Below are positions 15,726 to 24,180 of a stretch of 38,393 nt of DNA, in pieces; the stretch's first letter is position 1; each line of letters starts with the position of its first letter. Origin of the DNA: Candidatus Equimonas enterica (lineage in GTDB: Bacteria; Bacteroidota; Bacteroidia; Bacteroidales; Bacteroidaceae); the NCBI GenBank assembly GCA_018066225.1, contig JAGHRU010000157.1, positions 1 through 38,393 of the forward strand, written 5' to 3'. The position numbers and the translations under genes are program-made. The notes beneath the pieces were generated by a model, which saw nothing but the letters and a program-made list of their open reading frames with translations, searched no databases and had not been told where the DNA came from.

Positions 15726-16913
15726 ATGCGAAGGTATGTTTGTACCATCTATTGGCTGATAGGAGTGTTATTCTTCGTCGAACCATTCTTATCAGCCTTT
15801 ACGGCCAACAAATATATTATCCACGGACTGGAGATTGTGATATTGATGCAGCTTTTCGTTTGTTGCTGGCATGTTTTCTCGCACAAGGCTGATGTGCATT
15901 ACGGTAAGGTCGCCCAAGTGCTTTGGTGTGCGCTGGCAGCGGTGAGCATCGGCATCATCGTGCGTGGTGATTATGGCGGCGGTTTGTTGAAGTTCCTGCT
16001 GAAGTTTAAGTACGGCTATGGCTTGATGGTCTATCTGCTGCCTGCTGTCATCTTGCCTTTGCCCAATCTGAAATACTTTGATGCCATCCTCTCTGTCCTC
16101 TTCAAGCTGCAATTGCTGGTCATTCCGCTATGGATGATTGATTTCAGCCCTGACGGATTGGTGCGCGAGGTCTTCTACGGCGAGCGGATAGGCGTCTATC
16201 TGCCTGTTATCTCGGCTTTCCTGTTAGGTTTCCTGCGTTTGCTTTCGCCTTCTCGGCGCATCGTCACCTTCTGCATATACCTCATCTATCTGCTGCTGAT
16301 GGTACTCAATGCGCGCCGCAACATGGTATTGTCATTGGGCCTATACGGACTCGTTGCCATCATCGTCAATGTTCTGTTTTCGGGCAACAAGAAGGCTACG
16401 CTCATCATGCTGGTGGCGTTGCTGTTTTCTGCCGTAACCATAGTTGCCAACTTCGAGCGGCTTTCCACTAGCATCCTCTCTAATCTTATGGACAAAGGCA
16501 TGGAAGATACGCGTAGCGGCGTAGAGATGATTTTCCTCTACGACTTCTCCAATTCACCAGCCACGGACATCGCCTTTGGCCGCGGCATAGACGGCACATA
16601 CTATCAGGAGATGGTGGACAAAGACACAGAGGAAGTGACTTACGACCGCGAAGGTATCGAGACGGGCTATCTGCACATGGTGCTCAAAGGCGGTGTAGTC
16701 TATGCCGTACTTCTCATCGCCATGATGATGACCGCCATCGTCACCGGCTGTCGCATGCGCAGGCGGTATCTGGCCTATCTGTCCTTGGTGATGGTCATCT
16801 TCCTCGTCGATAGTTACACCTCCAATCCTATTTGTACGTTTTCCATCCGTACAGTCATCTTCTGGCTGAGCCTGTCTCTCTTGCTGCAACAAGTGCCCAA
16901 GCAAGCCAACTAA
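15726..16913 (+). CDS. Multi-TM O-antigen polymerase/ligase-like protein (Wzy-like)
   Basis: Around 10 hydrophobic segments; position between flippase and GT4; GRGIDGTYY...YLHMVLKGGVVYAVLL arrangement resembles Wzy/WaaL-type proteins. No sharp catalytic signature. Confidence 0.6.
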   Translation: MRRYVCTIYWLIGVLFFVEPFLSAFTANKYIIHGLEIVILMQLFVCCWHVFSHKADVHYGKVAQVLWCALAAVSIGIIVRGDYGGGLLKFLLKFKYGYGLMVYLLPAVILPLPNLKYFDAILSVLFKLQLLVIPLWMIDFSPDGLVREVFYGERIGVYLPVISAFLLGFLRLLSPSRRIVTFCIYLIYLLLMVLNARRNMVLSLGLYGLVAIIVNVLFSGNKKATLIMLVALLFSAVTIVANFERLSTSILSNLMDKGMEDTRSGVEMIFLYDFSNSPATDIAFGRGIDGTYYQEMVDKDTEEVTYDREGIETGYLHMVLKGGVVYAVLLIAMMMTAIVTGCRMRRRYLAYLSLVMVIFLVDSYTSNPICTFSIRTVIFWLSLSLLLQQVPKQAN

Positions 16914-16931
16914 TGCCCTCGTCGTTTGACC

Positions 16932-18089
16932 ATGACCGTATATTTCGATTACCAATGTTTCCAGCAAAAGGTTGGCGGTGTGTCAAGATGCTTCTGCGAA
17001 CTCATCAAGCACATGCCCGCCGACATAGCGTGCAAGATACTTGTCAAGGCATCCGAGAACTTGTACTTGCGGGACCCGCAGTTGTTGCCCGACCTGCCGA
17101 GCCCGCGACTGACATACGACAACTATGCGGGGGCGATAAGTTTCAAGGGACGTCGCCGCCTCTTCACCTGGCTCGACCGCAATGTCCCGTTTTTTCCTTC
17201 TTTCACGTCCATCAACAGGCGATATGCGAAGGCTGCGCTCGCTGCGGGCGACTTCGACATCTGCCATGTGACGATGCAGGAAGAGACCTGTCTGTTGGAC
17301 TACCTCGCAGGCAAGCCTTTCGTCTTCACCGTGCACGACATGATATGGGAATTGTTCCCCACGCCTTTACGGCAGAAGTGGAGCAGGCAGAAGCGACTGT
17401 TCTGCCAAAAGGCCGCCCATATCGTCGCAGTGTCGGGGCACACGAAGCATGATCTCATGAGACTGTGGCAGATACCGGAAGAGAATATAACGGTGATTTA
17501 TCACGGCGCACCAGATATGAGTGACCATACCTACACCGACATTGTCGGACAACCCTATTTCTTGTTTGTCGGTCGGCGAGAGGGTTACAAAAATTTCGAG
17601 CAGACGTTGTACGCCTTCGCCCATTTCCATCAGCACCATCCCGAGGTGAAGTTGCTGTGTACGGGAAGTCCCTTCACGCCAAGAGAGCAGCGCATGATTG
17701 ATGCGCTACATCTGACGGACAAGGTGCGGTGCCGCTATGTGTCGGATGAGGACTTATACAATTTATACCACTATGCCATTGCTTTCATCTTCCCGTCAAT
17801 CTACGAAGGCTTTGGCATACCGATACTCGAAGCCTTTGCCAATGGCTGTCCTGTGCTGCTCAATGACACGAGTTGCTTCCCCGAGATAGGTGGTGACGCC
17901 GCCGTGTACTTCCATGCCGACTTGCAAGGTGACTCTGATTTGAGTGAGAAGATGGCGTACATCTATTCCCTGCCTGCTGACCAAAGGAGGCGGATAGTCG
18001 ATAGAGGCAGGCAGCGGGCAGAGCAGTTCACTTGGCACGCCGCCGCGCAACGCTTGGCAGAAGTGTATCGTAAGGTCGTGGGCAGATAG
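16932..18089 (+). CDS. Glycosyltransferase family 4 (GT-B) protein
   Basis: GREGYKNFEQTLYAFAHFHQHHPEVKLLCTG and FPSIYEGFGIPILEAFANGCPVLLNDTSCFPEIGGDAAVYFHAD. Confidence 0.9.
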   Translation: MTVYFDYQCFQQKVGGVSRCFCELIKHMPADIACKILVKASENLYLRDPQLLPDLPSPRLTYDNYAGAISFKGRRRLFTWLDRNVPFFPSFTSINRRYAKAALAAGDFDICHVTMQEETCLLDYLAGKPFVFTVHDMIWELFPTPLRQKWSRQKRLFCQKAAHIVAVSGHTKHDLMRLWQIPEENITVIYHGAPDMSDHTYTDIVGQPYFLFVGRREGYKNFEQTLYAFAHFHQHHPEVKLLCTGSPFTPREQRMIDALHLTDKVRCRYVSDEDLYNLYHYAIAFIFPSIYEGFGIPILEAFANGCPVLLNDTSCFPEIGGDAAVYFHADLQGDSDLSEKMAYIYSLPADQRRRIVDRGRQRAEQFTWHAAAQRLAEVYRKVVGR

Positions 18090-18165
18090 GAAAAACTATC
18101 TGCCCTTGTTGTTAAAACGGTCTGCGCAGACCGGTTTTACTATCTGCGCAAATCGTGAAAAGGCG
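18080..18165. repeat. Site C: intergenic repeat family (GGGCAGATAG hairpin + CGGTCTGCGCAGACCG palindrome)
   Basis: GGGCAGATAG (18080-18089) pairs with CTATCTGCCC (18096-18105). 16-bp palindrome at 18118-18133. Shares the 21-mer GGAAAAACTATCTGCCCTTGT with site B. Confidence 0.85.
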
Positions 18166-18193
18166 CACGACTTGGGGCGAAAAGGGACGTAGG

Positions 18194-19603
18194 CTAATAC
18201 GCGCCTTCTTCGCCCTTGAACGCGCCCACGATGGTCTTGAAGATGATAAAAACGTCGAGCGAGAGACTCCAATGCTCGATGTACCAGATGTCGCGCTCTA
18301 CGCGGCCCTCCATCTGCCAGAGTTCGGAGGTCTCGCCGCGATAGCCCGTGACTTGCGCGTAGCCCGTGATGCCGGGCTTGACGAAGTGGCGCACCATGTA
18401 CGAGCCGATGATGTGGGCGTACTGCTCGGTGTGGCGCAGCATGTGAGGACGCGGGCCGACGACCGACATCTCGCCGCGCAACACGTTGATAAACTGCGGC
18501 AACTCGTCGATGCTCGTGCGGCGCATCAGTTCGCCCACACGCGTCTTGCGCGGGTCATCGCGGGTGGCCTGGCGCGTGTCGGACTCGGCATTGAGGCGCA
18601 TCGAACGGAACTTGTAGCACCAGAACGCTTTACCACCAAGGCCGCTGCGCTGCTGCTTGAAGAACACAGGACCCGGGCTCGTCAGCTTGATCCACAGGCC
18701 AAAGACGACGTAAAACCACGGGAAGACAAGCACCAGGACAGCGAGCGAGAAGCAGATGTCGAAGGCGCGTTTGAGCGCACGGTTGATGATGGACTCCAAA
18801 GGCTCATTGTGGACAGAGAAGACCGGTGTGCCGGCCATCATCTCAAACGCCATCGTGTGCTTCACATCGATGACGGAGGCCGGGATGCCGCAGAAGCGGA
18901 TGAGGTGCGCCTCGCAGTACGAGAGGATGGCGTGGCGCGCGCTGCTCTCTTGGTCGGAGAGCGTGCAATAGACATAATCCACACGCCGCTGGCCGCTGGC
19001 CATATAGGCGGGGAACTGCGCCGCTGTGCCCAGATAATCTACGCCGAGCGACGCAGCCAGTGGTGCTGGCGCATCGGCGAAGTAGCCCTGCACCTTGTAG
19101 CCCGTAGTAGGGTCGTCCACCATACGGCGAAAGAGGTCCTCGACGATGCTGATGTCGCCTACGAAGACGGCGAAGTTGGTGTTGCGGCCTTTGCTGCGGT
19201 AGCGTTTGAGTGCCCAGCGCGTGAGATAGCGGAAGAGCAACACGACGACGAAAGACCCGCCAAAGAGCGGCACCATAAAGCGCCATGTGAAGAGCGGCCA
19301 GCGAAACACCCACAGCACCGTGAGCGTCAGCAGAACAAACGAAAGGAAGGTCGTGAAGTGCTTTTTCAGGATGACATCACCTGTGGTGAAGCGTTGATGC
19401 ACCACGACACCCGTGTAGAGTTGGCATACGCCGTAACACAGCGCGATAAGCACCAGCAGACGCTTGAAGTGCGGCGGGAAATTGCCCGATTCGCGCCAAT
19501 AGAGGACGTAGATGCCTGCCATCATCAGCATAATGAGGGTAGCCTCTGAGATGAGTACGCCGAGGCGCACCAGTCTGTCGCTCGAATTCTGGGTATGTAT
19601 CAT
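18194..19603 (-). CDS. Undecaprenyl-phosphate sugar phosphotransferase (WcaJ/WbaP-like initiating transferase)
   Basis: N-terminal TM segments and CoA-binding-like domain, then INRALKRAFDICFSLAVLVLVFPWF...TSPGPVFFKQQRSGLGGKAFWCYKFRSM...TRVGELMRRTSIDELPQFINVLRGEMSVVGPRPHM. Confidence 0.95.
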   Translation of the reverse strand: MIHTQNSSDRLVRLGVLISEATLIMLMMAGIYVLYWRESGNFPPHFKRLLVLIALCYGVCQLYTGVVVHQRFTTGDVILKKHFTTFLSFVLLTLTVLWVFRWPLFTWRFMVPLFGGSFVVVLLFRYLTRWALKRYRSKGRNTNFAVFVGDISIVEDLFRRMVDDPTTGYKVQGYFADAPAPLAASLGVDYLGTAAQFPAYMASGQRRVDYVYCTLSDQESSARHAILSYCEAHLIRFCGIPASVIDVKHTMAFEMMAGTPVFSVHNEPLESIINRALKRAFDICFSLAVLVLVFPWFYVVFGLWIKLTSPGPVFFKQQRSGLGGKAFWCYKFRSMRLNAESDTRQATRDDPRKTRVGELMRRTSIDELPQFINVLRGEMSVVGPRPHMLRHTEQYAHIIGSYMVRHFVKPGITGYAQVTGYRGETSELWQMEGRVERDIWYIEHWSLSLDVFIIFKTIVGAFKGEEGAY

Positions 19604-19636
19604 AGCAATCTTTTATCTTTGTCATAGGATGGCCGC

Positions 19637-20764
19637 CTATCTCCTGTGGGCGATGCGCCATACGAAGTGCCAGAGTTTCCACAGCGGTGCCCAGAGGACT
19701 TCGCTGGGATAGTAGCGTACGAAGCGCAGGTTGCGGCGTACGCGGGTGAAGTATGCGCCTGCTGTGCCGTCGGCGTAGTGCTTGAAGCGCGTGTCGCTAT
19801 GGCCGAAGTTGCCCGAGAGCATCACCTCGGAGAGCAGCATCGCTCCCGACCGCTCCTCGGGCGCGACCAGCATCCGCGACTGCTCAAGCCCGAAGATGTC
19901 GCCGAGCACATACATCAGCGCGCCAGCGAAACGCCGCAGCCCGAGATGGCGGAAGGCGTCGGCGATGGCAGCCGCCTCCTCTGCCGTAGGCTGCCAGCGG
20001 TGGAGCAGGCAGTAGTAGTCGGTGAGTTGGCGCAGACCAACGCCCTCGGAGAAGAAGTGCCGATAGATATGCAGCAGCAGATAGACGGCGTTGAACGACG
20101 GCGTGGGTGCGCAAAATCCAGCGACTGTATGGCCAAACTGCTCAGCGGCCTGCGCCTCAAACCAGCGTTGCAACCAGCGGTTGCGCCCCGGCGCATACAT
20201 CCACGAGGGCGTGAAGTGCACCTCTATGTTGGTGTGGCGCAGCACATGGAAATCCACATGATGATAGACGGGCTCCACATGGGCATCGTAGCGCCGCACA
20301 TAGTCGAGGCAGCGGCGGCAGCGGCGGCGCAGCGAGGCTTCCCGCCCTATGGCGATGTCCTCGGGCCAGAGCCATACGTCGATGTCGCCCGACATACGCA
20401 ATGTGGGGTCGGGATAGAGCAGTGCCACGCCCTGCCCTTTGAGGACGCACGCCTTGTAGCCGGCAGAAAGGAACTTCTGACAGATGCGCTGGCAGGTCTG
20501 TGTGTGGCGCTCGCCAGTCGTCTTCGTGCTGTAAGTCTCCGAGAGCCAAGGCACGAATATCCCCCGGTTGTCGGGACGCAAGGCGTAGGGCAAGCGCGCT
20601 ACGGCGCTAAACACTACGGCAGAGACGGCCTGCTGCTGCGCTGTCTGCCACACCGCTTGCCACTGCTGCTCACTCAGCGGCAGCAGTGCCTCGCAAGGCT
20701 GCTCGCCTGTCACGCCACAGCGCAGCAGGTGCAGAAAGACGGAGTCGGTATTACGGTTGGCCAT
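19637..20764 (-). CDS. Nucleotidyltransferase family protein (NTP_transf_5-like)
   Basis: ACVLKGQGVALLYPDPTLRMSGDIDVWLWPEDI motif (LKG...R..GDIDL type). Confidence 0.8.
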   Translation of the reverse strand: MANRNTDSVFLHLLRCGVTGEQPCEALLPLSEQQWQAVWQTAQQQAVSAVVFSAVARLPYALRPDNRGIFVPWLSETYSTKTTGERHTQTCQRICQKFLSAGYKACVLKGQGVALLYPDPTLRMSGDIDVWLWPEDIAIGREASLRRRCRRCLDYVRRYDAHVEPVYHHVDFHVLRHTNIEVHFTPSWMYAPGRNRWLQRWFEAQAAEQFGHTVAGFCAPTPSFNAVYLLLHIYRHFFSEGVGLRQLTDYYCLLHRWQPTAEEAAAIADAFRHLGLRRFAGALMYVLGDIFGLEQSRMLVAPEERSGAMLLSEVMLSGNFGHSDTRFKHYADGTAGAYFTRVRRNLRFVRYYPSEVLWAPLWKLWHFVWRIAHRR

Positions 20765-20773
20765 AGTTGGTCG

Positions 20774-21520
20774 TTATTCTCGTGTGAATTTCTCGCCTAT
20801 GATGTGGCCGATGAACAGCGCGTTGCCCACGAGATAGCGGCGCCACATACGGCGTGGCTCACGCAGCAGTCGGTAGAGCCACTCCAAGCCGTGACGCTGC
20901 CACCACAGCGGTGCGCGCTTCATAGTGCCGGCGTAGAAGTCGAAGACGGCGCCGATGCAGCCACAGTGGCAGTGGATGGAGAGCGACGGCCAGTTGGCGT
21001 GCGCCCATTTCTCTTGCTTTGGCGCGGTCATGCCTATCCAGAGCAGGTCGGGATTGGCGGCGTTGATAGCCGCCACGATGGCCGCGTTCTCCTGCGGGGT
21101 GAAGGTCTTGGTGTATGGTGGCGAGAGTTTCACAACGTCGAGGTCGGGATAGTCACGCGCGGCGCGCTCCTTGATGCGTCCAAGCACCTGCTCCGATGAG
21201 CCGACGAACATCACCTTCTTGCGCGCTGAGGGCGTGGCCGATACCTCGAGGCGCTGCATCTCGCTGACAAACAAGTCCCAGCCTGCGCACCGCTCCGTGG
21301 GCTGCGACTTCGCGCCTATCCATCGGCATGCCTTGACGATGCTGATGCCGTCGGCGATGAGTGCGTCGCAGCGGCAGAGGACTTCGGCGAAGGCGGTGTC
21401 GGCGCGCGCCACATTGTAGCAATGGGCGTTGATGGTGCAGATGAGGCATTTGCCCGGAGGCAAGGCGGCGAGTGCGGCCTTGCTCTGCACGATGGCGAGA
21501 TGGCGTAGTCTGAACTTCAT
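20774..21520 (-). CDS. WecG/TagA/CpsF family glycosyltransferase
   Basis: NAHCYNVARAD..., LIADGISIVKACRWIG, NPDLLWIGMTAPKQEKWAHAN, GCIGAVFDFYAGTMKRAPLWWQRHGLEWLYRLLREPRRMWRRYLVGN. Confidence 0.93.
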   Translation of the reverse strand: MKFRLRHLAIVQSKAALAALPPGKCLICTINAHCYNVARADTAFAEVLCRCDALIADGISIVKACRWIGAKSQPTERCAGWDLFVSEMQRLEVSATPSARKKVMFVGSSEQVLGRIKERAARDYPDLDVVKLSPPYTKTFTPQENAAIVAAINAANPDLLWIGMTAPKQEKWAHANWPSLSIHCHCGCIGAVFDFYAGTMKRAPLWWQRHGLEWLYRLLREPRRMWRRYLVGNALFIGHIIGEKFTRE

Positions 21521-22593
21521 CGGGTGCTGCTAACTTGGTCGTAAATACTTGTGAGACGTGCCACGTATTGATCGGGGCTGAATTGCTGCGCGATGGTCGC
21601 CTGTGCCGCATCGCTGAGTCGGTGCCACAGGCTGCGGTCGGCGTGAAGCCGCGCTATGGCTGCTGCCACGCCGTCGCTCTCGTGCGCCGCCACGAGCAGC
21701 CCATTGCTGCCGTCGGCCACCACCGTGGGCACCGAGCCTACTGGCGTCACTACGGGTACGGCACCGACGCTCATGCTCTCCATGAGGCTCATCGGCAATC
21801 CTTCGAAGTAGGAGGGCAGCACGAAGACATCCAGGCTTTGCAGGAAGGCCGTCTTCTCCCTCCCGCTGACAACGCCAGCGTAGCAGAATTGCGCACCCAG
21901 GGCTTCGGCGAAGGCGGGCACGAACGCGCTGTCCCCTTCTTCGCGTCCTGCCATAAGGAGGCGGAAGGGTATGCCTTGCCCTTGCAGCAGGCGGCAGGCG
22001 GCGAGGAGCTCTGCCATCCCCTTGTCGGCCGTGATGCGTCCGAGGTAGCCTAATGTCAAGGCTTCGCCCGTCGGGGCATGCGGCAGACGGGGGGCCACAT
22101 CTTCGGCCACGGCATTGGGCAGAACATGGATGTGCTGCACGCCATATCGGGCCAGCACTTCCCGTTCCTGCTCCGAGAGCACGATGACGGGCGGCTGCCC
22201 GCGGAAGGCCCACTGCATCAGCCATCGTAGCGGCCAGGGTATGCTCTGGCGGCAGAGGTAATGGCCGCCGTGGATGTGGAGCACCAGGGGATGGCGCATA
22301 CAGCGCGCCACGGCTATAAAGACTGGATCGCGCAGGATGGAGGCGCGTGAGAGCGGGAAGTTGTAGTGCACCACGGCGTCGCGCTCTGTCCGCAGGAGCG
22401 TGCGCCATGCCGTGAGCCGCCTGAGCAGCGCAGGCAATCGCCGCCATCCGCCACGCTCACCATCGGCACGCCCGAGGGTGAAATGCCGAAAATCCACGCC
22501 CTTGCAATGGCGCAGGATAAACTGCGTCACGGCCGACACGCCGCTCACATTGCGTTGCGGGTCAAGCGAGGGTGATACGATGATGACTTTCAT
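21517..22593 (-). CDS. Glycosyltransferase family 4 protein
   Basis: GYLGRITADKGMAELLAACRLLQGQGIPFRLLMAG; VLPSYFEGLPMSLMESMSVGAVPVVTPVGSVPTVV. 4-bp overlap with the WecG gene. Confidence 0.92.
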   Translation of the reverse strand: MKVIIVSPSLDPQRNVSGVSAVTQFILRHCKGVDFRHFTLGRADGERGGWRRLPALLRRLTAWRTLLRTERDAVVHYNFPLSRASILRDPVFIAVARCMRHPLVLHIHGGHYLCRQSIPWPLRWLMQWAFRGQPPVIVLSEQEREVLARYGVQHIHVLPNAVAEDVAPRLPHAPTGEALTLGYLGRITADKGMAELLAACRLLQGQGIPFRLLMAGREEGDSAFVPAFAEALGAQFCYAGVVSGREKTAFLQSLDVFVLPSYFEGLPMSLMESMSVGAVPVVTPVGSVPTVVADGSNGLLVAAHESDGVAAAIARLHADRSLWHRLSDAAQATIAQQFSPDQYVARLTSIYDQVSSTR

Positions 22594-22611
22594 GAGCGGT
22601 GATGGGGTTTC

Positions 22612-22719
22612 TTATTTACCGAGCCGACGCTCGTGGGCTGCTATCTGCTCGGGGCTGAAGCGCTGGCGCAGCAGGCGTGCCGGCACGCCGCCGATGACGC
22701 TGTATGGCGGACAGGTCAG
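22612..22719 (-). pseudogene. C-terminal remnant of a hexapeptide-repeat acyltransferase
   Basis: Minus-strand frame reads LTCPPYSVIGGVPARLLRQRFSPEQIAAHERRLGK-stop, a typical acyltransferase C-terminus (GGVPARxIRxRFSxEQI). Preceded in frame by TGA; no N-terminal domain. Confidence 0.6.
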
Positions 22720-23876
22720 TCATAGAGGGCTTCTATTTGGGTTTGGAGTGCGCGGCCAGCGGCGGCGTAGTGGAAATGTGTGTGGCCCACTTCCCAGCCG
22801 CCTCGTCCTATGGCGTCGGCAGTGGCGCGGTCGTGGTAGAGCGTGCCCATCGCCGCGGCGAAGCCTTCCGGCGTATAGGGGCAGAGCCAGGCTGAGACGC
22901 GGTGGGTGAAGTAGTGGGGTATCTCGCCCGTGGCGTTGGTGATCATGGGGCGTCCCGTGGCGATGTATTCGGCTATCTTCTGCGAGAAGCGTGCCTTGTC
23001 TTGCAGATTGTCGGGGTCGAGCGGCACGATGAGTGCGACGGCTCTCTGGTAGATGTGTTGCAACTGGGCGTAGGGGATTTGGTGACGCAGCGTGATGTTG
23101 AGGCCACGTCCTGCGCGCTCTACGTAGGCTTTGCATTGGGCTATTTCACTGTCGTTGCCCACCACGATGAGCACGAGTTCGCTCTCCGTCGCTCCCGTCT
23201 GCGCCACAAACTGGCGGAAGGCATCGATGACGATGGTGCATCGCAGCAGATAGCCTGCGCCGCAGCAGTAGGCGAAGTGGTGGCCGACAGGCGCGGCATC
23301 GGTGGGCAGAGGCTGATAGTCGGCCAGCACGGGCAGCAGCATCGTGGGGCGGCGGAAACGCTCTGCCTTCTGGTCAAGGAAGTGGCTGATGGGCAGGATG
23401 AGATTGAGGCCGTAGCCGAAGGTCCGCAAACGCAGGTGTCGCTCCCACTGCTGCCCCTTGCTCCTAACGGGCATGGCGAGATACCACTCGTGGAAGAGGG
23501 CACTGCGGGTGTAGCCCAGCAGCCATGCCATAGCGACGATGGGCCAGAACAGTGGCACGATTTCGACCGTCATGATGAGATGATTGGGTGCGCCGCGCCT
23601 CTTGCAGGCTCGCAGCACGCGCCAGAGGCGCACGTGACCCGCGCAGAGCGTGCGCACCTTGCCTTTGCGGGGGAAGATGTGGTAGGGGATGCCTTGCGCC
23701 GACACGCCTGTCTGCACGTCCTGCTGCCCCTTCGTGCCTTGCAGGCCGTCGGTCATGGTGACCGTGCAGCCTGCTTCGCGCAGCCCCATAGCGATATACT
23801 CGCCCTTGGAGTTGTTGGCCGAGAAACGCAGAGGGTAGCCCTCCGACACCATGATGACTACATTGGGATGAGGCAT
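22716..23876 (-). CDS. Glycosyltransferase (GT4-like)
   Basis: MPHPNVVIMVSEGYPLRFSANNSKGEYIAMGLREAG; later ITLRHQIPYAQLQHIYQRAVALIVPLDPDNLQDKARFSQKIAEYIATGRPMITNATGEIPHYF. Confidence 0.8.
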   Translation of the reverse strand: MPHPNVVIMVSEGYPLRFSANNSKGEYIAMGLREAGCTVTMTDGLQGTKGQQDVQTGVSAQGIPYHIFPRKGKVRTLCAGHVRLWRVLRACKRRGAPNHLIMTVEIVPLFWPIVAMAWLLGYTRSALFHEWYLAMPVRSKGQQWERHLRLRTFGYGLNLILPISHFLDQKAERFRRPTMLLPVLADYQPLPTDAAPVGHHFAYCCGAGYLLRCTIVIDAFRQFVAQTGATESELVLIVVGNDSEIAQCKAYVERAGRGLNITLRHQIPYAQLQHIYQRAVALIVPLDPDNLQDKARFSQKIAEYIATGRPMITNATGEIPHYFTHRVSAWLCPYTPEGFAAAMGTLYHDRATADAIGRGGWEVGHTHFHYAAAGRALQTQIEALYD

Positions 23877-23886
23877 AGAGAAATGG

Positions 23887-24180
23887 TTATAATGTCTTGA
23901 TGACACGGCAGGGGCAGCCACCTGCCACGACGCCTGCGGGGATGTCGTGGGTGACGATGCTGCCAGCAGCGATGACGCTGCCACGGCCGATGTGCACGCC
24001 TTTGAGCACCGTCACATCGCTACCCAGCCACACCGCGTCGTCGATGACTACGGGCTTGCTGTCGCCTGTGCGTGGATCGTCGGTGTGGAAGTCGCCGTCC
24101 ATAATCTTTGTGCCCGCCTCTACGCGTACATTGTTGCCAATGATGATGGCACGAAAAGCCACGATGCTCACGCGGCGCAC
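23887..24180 (-). pseudogene. 5'-truncated hexapeptide-repeat acetyltransferase (WbbJ/maltose O-acetyltransferase-like)
   Basis: VSIVAFRAIIIGNNVRVEAGTKIMDGDFHTDDPRTGDSKPVVIDDAVWLGSDVTVLKGVHIGRGSVIAAGSIVTHDIPAGVVAGGCPCRVIKTL is a complete C-terminal half. Only a GTG directly after the upstream TGA is available as start; the usual N-terminal ~70-80 aa are missing. Confidence 0.65.

Noticed and set aside
14471-15748. 425-aa minus-strand ORF opposite the flippase
   Set aside because: His/Asp/Arg/Gln-rich translation typical of the complement of hydrophobic TM codons; not a protein-like sequence.
19613-19620. TATCTTTG motif on + strand
   Set aside because: Matches the -7 consensus, but no plus-strand gene follows; likely chance.
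20300-20335. CGGCGGCAGCGGCGGCG run
   Set aside because: Short GC-rich codon run (RRCRRC) within the nucleotidyltransferase gene; not a convincing microsatellite or structural element.
19646-21199. 517-aa plus-strand ORF opposite the nucleotidyltransferase and WecG genes
   Set aside because: Spans two well-supported minus-strand genes; shadow ORF.
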